A program made the position numbers and the translations under genes. Positions 13,972-18,476 of a stretch of DNA of 18,476 nt are shown one piece after another. The DNA lies in the NCBI GenBank assembly GCA_934373235.1, contig CAKROW010000054.1, positions 1-18,476 of the forward strand. The letters run 5' to 3'. Source of the stretch: an uncultured Blautia sp. (GTDB taxonomy: Bacteria > Bacillota > Clostridia > Lachnospirales > Lachnospiraceae). The notes below the pieces were generated by a model. The model saw only the letters and a list, made by a program, of their open reading frames with translations, was not told the DNA's origin and made no database searches. Position 1 is the first letter of the stretch. Every line of letters begins with the position of its first letter.

Positions 13972-15588
13972 TCAATCCATATCTCTTATGATCTTGCGGA
14001 TCGGAAGAACAAATGTTGGAGATACAGACAGCTCATCCAGTCCCATCTTGACAAATCTCTCAGTAAGAGTGGTATCTGCGCCAAGTTCGCCGCAGATTCC
14101 TGCCCAGATCCCTTCTTTGTGCGCATTGTCCACAACCATCTGGATCATTCTCAGCACAGCTTCATGGTGAGAATCATAGATATTGTCAAGTTTGGCATTC
14201 TGACGGTCAATAGCCAGTGTATACTGTGTCAGGTCATTGGTTCCGATGCTGAAGAAATCGACTTCTTTTGCAAGAAGGTCACTGATCATGGCAGCAGCCG
14301 GAGTCTCGATCATGATTCCCTGCTCCACATCATCGCGGAAAGGAATACCCTGCTCTTTAAGTTCTGCTTTAACTTCTGCCACAATAGCCTTGATCTGTTT
14401 TACCTCAGTAACAGAAATGATCATCGGATACATAATGGAAATTTTTCCGAACACACTTGCACGGAAAAGTGCACGAAGCTGTGTCTTAAATACTTCCGGA
14501 CGATCCAGGCAGATACGGATGGCACGATATCCCATTGCAGGGTTCTCCTCATGTGCCATATTAAAATAGCCAATCTGTTTATCTGCCCCAATATCCAGTG
14601 TACGGATAATCACTTTCTTGCCGGCCATATTCTGTGCAACTGTTTTATATACCTGGAACTGCTCTTCTTCTGTAGGATAATCCTCTTTCTCAAGATAAAC
14701 AAATTCACTTCTGAAAAGACCGATACCTTCCGCATCGTTGGCAAGTACATTGGCAACGTCACCTGTACTTCCGATATTTGCATAAAGATGGATTTTCTGT
14801 CCGCTCTTTGTAGCAGTCTCTTTACCCTTCAGTTCTTTCAGCATTGCACGCTGAGCAAGTTCATCCTCACGCATGCTCTGATATTTCTTAAGAGTCTCCT
14901 CATCCGGATCTATGATCAGATTGCCGCTCTTTCCATCTACAATGGCCATCTTTCCATCCATAGTCTCATCATACTCAATATTGATCAGCGCCGGAATATT
15001 CATAGTCCTTGCAAGGATCGCAGTATGAGAATTGGAAGAACCCTTTCTTGTAACAAAAGCAAGAACCTTACTCTTATCCATCTGTACAGTCTCACTTGGC
15101 GCCAGATCCTCGGCAACAACGATCACCGGCTCATCTGCCTCCAGGTTTCCATCTCCGTGTCCGGAAAGGACACGCACAAGACGATCGGAAATATCCTTCA
15201 CATCTGCTGCTCTCGCCTTCATATAGTCATCGTCCATCTGTGCAAACATAGCAGAGAAGTTATCTCCTGTAGTAGCTACTGCATATTCTGCATTAACTGC
15301 TTCCGTGCGGATAATGTTATAAATGGAATCCAGATAATCATCATCGTCCAGCATCATCTGGTGTACCTCAAAAATAGCCGCACCTGACTCTCCAACCTCC
15401 TGAAGAGCCTTGTCATAAAGTTTCTGAAGCTGCCCTACGGCCTTCTCCTTCGCCGCATCCACACGCTTCACCTCTTCTTCCGTATCTTCCACATGGAAAC
15501 GCTTCACGCTGGTGTCCATTTTCTGAAGAATGGAAATTTTTCCGATCGCAATGCCGGAAAATACAGATTTACCTTCTAACATCTTCAT
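13972..15588 (-). CDS. ptsI: PTS enzyme I, PEP-protein phosphotransferase
   Basis: Cytoplasmic enzyme I of the sugar phosphotransferase system, which takes phosphate from phosphoenolpyruvate and passes it to HPr. The N-terminal HPr-binding domain is followed by the phosphohistidine site GSSNSHTAILAR with His188, then the PEP-binding barrel. In the barrel are GLFRSEFVYL, TLDIGADKQ, FFSIGTNDLTQYTLAIDRQN and GICGELGAD with the catalytic Cys. The residues before His188 differ from the usual GG-T/R-TSH but the essential SHTAI is intact. Length is 538 from ATG 15588. The ATG at 15597 is rejected because AAGGAG directly touches it and sits nine bases from 15588. No HPr gene lies beside it. Confidence 0.97.
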   Translation of the reverse strand: MKMLEGKSVFSGIAIGKISILQKMDTSVKRFHVEDTEEEVKRVDAAKEKAVGQLQKLYDKALQEVGESGAAIFEVHQMMLDDDDYLDSIYNIIRTEAVNAEYAVATTGDNFSAMFAQMDDDYMKARAADVKDISDRLVRVLSGHGDGNLEADEPVIVVAEDLAPSETVQMDKSKVLAFVTRKGSSNSHTAILARTMNIPALINIEYDETMDGKMAIVDGKSGNLIIDPDEETLKKYQSMREDELAQRAMLKELKGKETATKSGQKIHLYANIGSTGDVANVLANDAEGIGLFRSEFVYLEKEDYPTEEEQFQVYKTVAQNMAGKKVIIRTLDIGADKQIGYFNMAHEENPAMGYRAIRICLDRPEVFKTQLRALFRASVFGKISIMYPMIISVTEVKQIKAIVAEVKAELKEQGIPFRDDVEQGIMIETPAAAMISDLLAKEVDFFSIGTNDLTQYTLAIDRQNAKLDNIYDSHHEAVLRMIQMVVDNAHKEGIWAGICGELGADTTLTERFVKMGLDELSVSPTFVLPIRKIIRDMD

Positions 15589-15629
15589 GACATACATCTC
15601 CTTATTTTTAATTTGCCCACATACTGTTG

Positions 15630-15638
15630 ATTATAACA
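15630..15638 (-). promoter_or_regulatory. Extended -10 promoter of ptsI
   Basis: TGTTATAAT on the minus strand (TATAAT at 15635-15630) is a perfect extended -10, about 40 bases before the start codon. The best -35 is only a weak TGGCAG-like match. No CcpA-type cre site is apparent. Confidence 0.6.
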
Positions 15639-15678
15639 TATATCCCTGAGATTCTGCCATTATTTTTTTATTATCCTG

Positions 15679-15704
15679 AAAAAACTTGTAAATCGCATAT
15701 TTAC
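15679..15704 (-). terminator. Possible weak terminator of the exporter operon
   Basis: A six-pair hairpin GTAAAT-ATGCG-ATTTAC (15704-15688) is followed by AAG and six T (15684-15679) on the minus strand, about 50 bases after the permease stop. The stem is short and AT-rich, so partial read-through into ptsI is plausible. Confidence 0.4.
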
Positions 15705-15751
15705 CTGCTGATTTTCTGTGACATATACAGCAATATTGACAAATTTTAACC

Positions 15752-17005
15752 TTATTCACTTCTGAGGGCATCAATAGGATTTAAGTTTGCTGCTTTCACA
15801 GAAGGAAGCAGGCCGAATACCAGGCCGATCAGCATGGAGAACAGTACGGAACCTACAATAGCAGGCACACTTATCGCTGTAGGTGCTCCCGATACCTGAG
15901 CCACTATCCTGGAAAGAATGATGCCCAGGATCACTCCTATGATTCCGCCGATGCTGGTAAGTACAGATGCCTCTGTGAGAAACTGTCCCAGGATGATCTT
16001 CTTTCTGGCACCGATAGCCTTTTTCAGGCCAATTTCGGAAGTACGCTCTGTTACAGAAACAAGCATGATATTCATAACACCGATACCACCTACAAGAAGT
16101 GAAATACTGGCGATCCAGATCAACTGCTGATTGGTACTTTCGCTGAGATCCTGAAGATTTTTCACCTTCTCCATGATATCTTCTGCTTTATATTTGAAAT
16201 TTGTCTTGTTTTTTTCATTCTGAATACCGTTATTCAGTACATTCTCCGCAGCCTTTCCCACAGAACTCATATTATCTGTACTGTCAGCACGGAGCAGCGC
16301 ATTCTGTGGCTGATCAAATTGAAAAGCAATAGGCCAGGTAGTTCCCGGGATCATAACACTTCCCATAATAGCCTGGTAGTATTCCTCATATTCACTTAAA
16401 TTGCTGATCTTGGGCATACTGTCCTGATCCTGGGTAACAACTCCCACCACCGTATAAGGTTCAGATCCGATCTCAATAGTTTTTCCTACCGGATTTTCAC
16501 TGGCAAAAATATTCTGTGCGGCATTGGTATCTACCAGTGCTACTTTTCGGTAATTGTCATAATCTTTCTGGACAAACCCTCTTCCTGACTGGATCACATA
16601 TCCACTGGTATCCAGATAATTGCTGTCGATCCCGTATACAGTGCCTCCCTGAAAGCTTGTATTCTGATAATACACACTTGCGGACTGGCTGCTGTAATAA
16701 AATGTAGCATTTTTTACATGATCCAGATCAAGAACCGCTTTTTTCTGTGCATCTGAAATAATTGGTGCCTTGGAATTGCTGGATCCATAATCCCCATAAG
16801 AGTTATCACCATCGTAAAGCAGAACCTGTACTGTATTGTTTCCTGAACCGATCAGATCTTCCTTAATCTGTTCACTGGTCCCTTTTATGGTTGAAACAAT
16901 TGCAATGATCGATGCAATACCTATGATAATACCCAGCATAGTCAGGAAGGACCGCATTTTATGTGACCATATTCCCTGAAAGGCCAGGCGTATATTTTCA
17001 AGCAT
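15752..17005 (-). CDS. MacB/FtsX-type ABC exporter permease
   Basis: A 417-residue permease of the MacB/FtsX family. The N-terminus (MLENIRLAFQGIWSHKMRSF) leads into TM1 (about 19-41, LTMLGIIIGIASIIAIV). An extracytoplasmic MacB core-type domain fills about 45-275, with Ser/Tyr/Gly/Asn-rich stretches. The FtsX domain (about 285-417) has three TM segments and the signature VTERTSEIGLKKAIGARK. The C-terminus NLNPIDALRSE is a typical ending. ATG at 17005 was chosen over an in-frame TTG at 17011; GGAGG lies eight bases before it. The adaptor gene ends 15 bases upstream. Such proteins couple ATP hydrolysis to mechanical export of peptides or small molecules. The ATPase is not in the window. Confidence 0.94.
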   Translation of the reverse strand: MLENIRLAFQGIWSHKMRSFLTMLGIIIGIASIIAIVSTIKGTSEQIKEDLIGSGNNTVQVLLYDGDNSYGDYGSSNSKAPIISDAQKKAVLDLDHVKNATFYYSSQSASVYYQNTSFQGGTVYGIDSNYLDTSGYVIQSGRGFVQKDYDNYRKVALVDTNAAQNIFASENPVGKTIEIGSEPYTVVGVVTQDQDSMPKISNLSEYEEYYQAIMGSVMIPGTTWPIAFQFDQPQNALLRADSTDNMSSVGKAAENVLNNGIQNEKNKTNFKYKAEDIMEKVKNLQDLSESTNQQLIWIASISLLVGGIGVMNIMLVSVTERTSEIGLKKAIGARKKIILGQFLTEASVLTSIGGIIGVILGIILSRIVAQVSGAPTAISVPAIVGSVLFSMLIGLVFGLLPSVKAANLNPIDALRSE

Positions 17006-17020
17006 AATCAAATCCTCCCG

Positions 17021-18476
17021 TTATTCTCCGTACATTTCATCCAGAGTTACTTCTTTTGTTTTGGTTCCATCCTTCAGATTATCACCATAGGGAAATGCCA
17101 GCATGTCATCAGACTTAAGGCCGGATTTTACAATGGCATAATATCCGCTGTTTACAATAGCCCCCAGTTTGACTGACTGCTTTTTCAGCACTCCGTTATC
17201 ATCCTTGTATACATAGCTGCTTCCGTTCTCTGTCCGGATAAATGCTTTCATGATAACATAATTTCCCTTTCCCAGTGTATTGGACTTGAGATTGATCGTA
17301 ACATAATCCTGATCCGTAAACTTAAGAGACCTGTCTGTGATCTCCGCACTGAAAGTATAGTAGGACACGTTGGGGTTACTGTCTCCCCCGTAATAAAAAT
17401 AGCTGGAGGAATTTACAGGGTAATCCGATACATTTAATACTGTCGCTTCAAAACTGCCGGATTCATAGCTTGTACACTGAAGAACCGTTCCTTCTTTCAT
17501 ATCATCCAGCATAAGCTCACTGACTGTACCGGTAACATAAAATCCATCTTTGCTCTTCACCTTAAGAAAAGCATCTCCCGTATAGGAACCTGTAGCTGCA
17601 TCTCCCACATAGGCTACGGTTCCGTCCAGCTTGCTGTAAACCACCTTGTTCTGAACCTTACGCTCCAGTTTGGTGATTTTAAGGTTGCTTTCTTCAATAT
17701 CCAGTTTCAAGCTGGCAATCTTGCTCTGCTGTGCCTTGATAGCCTCTTCTCTGGTCATGGTCGGGGTTGGATCGCCTCCATCATCGGAACCACTGTCATC
17801 CGGTATGTCATCGTCTGTATCTTTGTCATATTGGGAAGCTTCATCCAGAGTAAATACAGTTTCCACGTACATATACACCGGTTTTTCCAGAAGACTTCCA
17901 TCTACAAGATAATATCCCGTACAGGATTCTCTGCGGTTCTGGAAATCCGTGATGGTATCATTTTCGTGAAATTCAAGCTGGAACCAGCTTCCTCCTTCCT
18001 TTTCAACCTTTGTTCCGTCTTCGCTGTAACCTGCCATTTTGTTAAAAAACGAGCCCATAACCGTAACCTGTCTCTTTGCACTGCTTACCAGGAATATATA
18101 TGGATCTTCTTTCGTTCCGGTTCCTGCAAAAGGCTCCGATGTGTAATCCAGTTTCTGATAAAAGACCGGTTCTCCATCTGAGATCCCCGGAATCTCCGGA
18201 TCATTTACAGTGGGATCAGGAAGATCATTTGGACCAAGCTTTGGTGTGGGAGTTGGCGTAACCGAAACTTTCGGTGTATCATCAGAACCTGAATTAATAT
18301 CCGGTGTCTCACCATCTGTCAGATCACCTGCAGAGGGATCCTGATATGACGGGCCGTCAAAAAGGCCGGAATCATCCGGTTCCTCATCTGTATTATCCAG
18401 ATCTTTATCTTCAGAACTATTATCTTCAGAAGGAGTGATATCTTCCGCCTGGGAAATATCCTCACTGATGTCTCCT
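17021..18476 (-). CDS. Efflux adaptor (HlyD/MacA-like), 5'-truncated, with inserted domain
   Basis: The C-terminal 484 residues of a membrane-fusion adaptor; the frame stays open to the window edge, so signal and first lipoyl half lie outside. From the edge: an Asp/Glu/Ser-rich linker ending in TPTPTP (plus about 18476-18240), then a beta-rich block beginning with GTGTKEDPYIF (about 18200-17850). A second Asp/Gly/Pro linker follows, then a helix (TREEAIKAQQ, KIASLKLDIEESNLKITKLE; about 17755-17650). Last come the returning lipoyl half (VYSKLDGTVAYVGD), beta-barrel and membrane-proximal domains (17645-17021). An ATG at 18058 is internal and lacks a good ribosome site. The permease follows 15 bases on. 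Confidence 0.88.
   Translation of the reverse strand, partial: GDISEDISQAEDITPSEDNSSEDKDLDNTDEEPDDSGLFDGPSYQDPSAGDLTDGETPDINSGSDDTPKVSVTPTPTPKLGPNDLPDPTVNDPEIPGISDGEPVFYQKLDYTSEPFAGTGTKEDPYIFLVSSAKRQVTVMGSFFNKMAGYSEDGTKVEKEGGSWFQLEFHENDTITDFQNRRESCTGYYLVDGSLLEKPVYMYVETVFTLDEASQYDKDTDDDIPDDSGSDDGGDPTPTMTREEAIKAQQSKIASLKLDIEESNLKITKLERKVQNKVVYSKLDGTVAYVGDAATGSYTGDAFLKVKSKDGFYVTGTVSELMLDDMKEGTVLQCTSYESGSFEATVLNVSDYPVNSSSYFYYGGDSNPNVSYYTFSAEITDRSLKFTDQDYVTINLKSNTLGKGNYVIMKAFIRTENGSSYVYKDDNGVLKKQSVKLGAIVNSGYYAIVKSGLKSDDMLAFPYGDNLKDGTKTKEVTLDEMYGE

Noticed and set aside
14119..15387. Long plus-strand open frame of 422 codons
   Set aside because: It is antisense to ptsI, with no recognisable motif or ribosome site; ptsI motifs on the other strand are complete.
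17021..18058. Adaptor gene starting at the ATG at 18058
   Set aside because: The frame remains open for 139 more codons to the edge with continuous linker-like protein, and no good Shine-Dalgarno precedes 18058.

Overview
The window looks like chromosome of a low-to-mid-GC anaerobic Firmicute, most likely a gut Lachnospiraceae-type clostridium. This rests on strong AGGAGG-type ribosome binding sites, many extended -10 promoters (TGnTATAAT), Gram-positive families (DegV, a YtrB-like ABC system, a PASTA-less Ser/Thr kinase, an adaptor plus FtsX/MacB-type exporter in a monoderm), and acidic Thr/Pro-rich linkers in surface proteins. The genus assignment is inference. Every convincing gene is on the minus strand, so the operons are read here from high to low coordinates.

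Layout, high to low. (1) 18476-15752: an efflux adaptor (its 5' part lies beyond the window) followed by a MacB/FtsX-type permease. No ATPase of this exporter is in the window. (2) 15588-13972: PTS enzyme I alone, with its own extended -10 promoter and a strong terminator. (3) 13743-12769: a zinc-ribbon/membrane/LprI-like protein behind a near-consensus promoter. (4) 12699-10028: a DegV-family protein and arginyl-tRNA synthetase, closed by a long terminator. (5) 9762-6123: a tight four-gene operon of Ser/Thr kinase with an outside TPR-like tail, an acidic anchored protein, a HAD phosphatase and a CPBP intramembrane protease. (6) 5964-2229: a YtrB-like ABC ATPase, a large DUF6449-type permease and an RsuA-type 16S rRNA pseudouridine synthase, coupled by overlap or abutment. 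(7) 2068-350: rpsB-tsf, with a promoter, a structured 5' leader and a long terminator hairpin. (8) 50-1: the start of another gene, preceded by a cluster of TTGAGTA/TACTCAA repeats.

Most genes are translation or core metabolism (rpsB, tsf, argS, rsuA, ptsI). The accessory content is envelope-related: two ABC systems, the kinase operon and the LprI-like protein. Three items merit most attention. The exporter adaptor carries a beta-rich domain inserted between acidic linkers, apparently where the alpha-hairpin normally sits. The kinase operon joins a variant-motif kinase to an anchored acidic protein and a membrane protease. The rpsB mRNA leader has two helices that fit autoregulation. No phage, IS element, CRISPR array, tRNA or rRNA was recognised.
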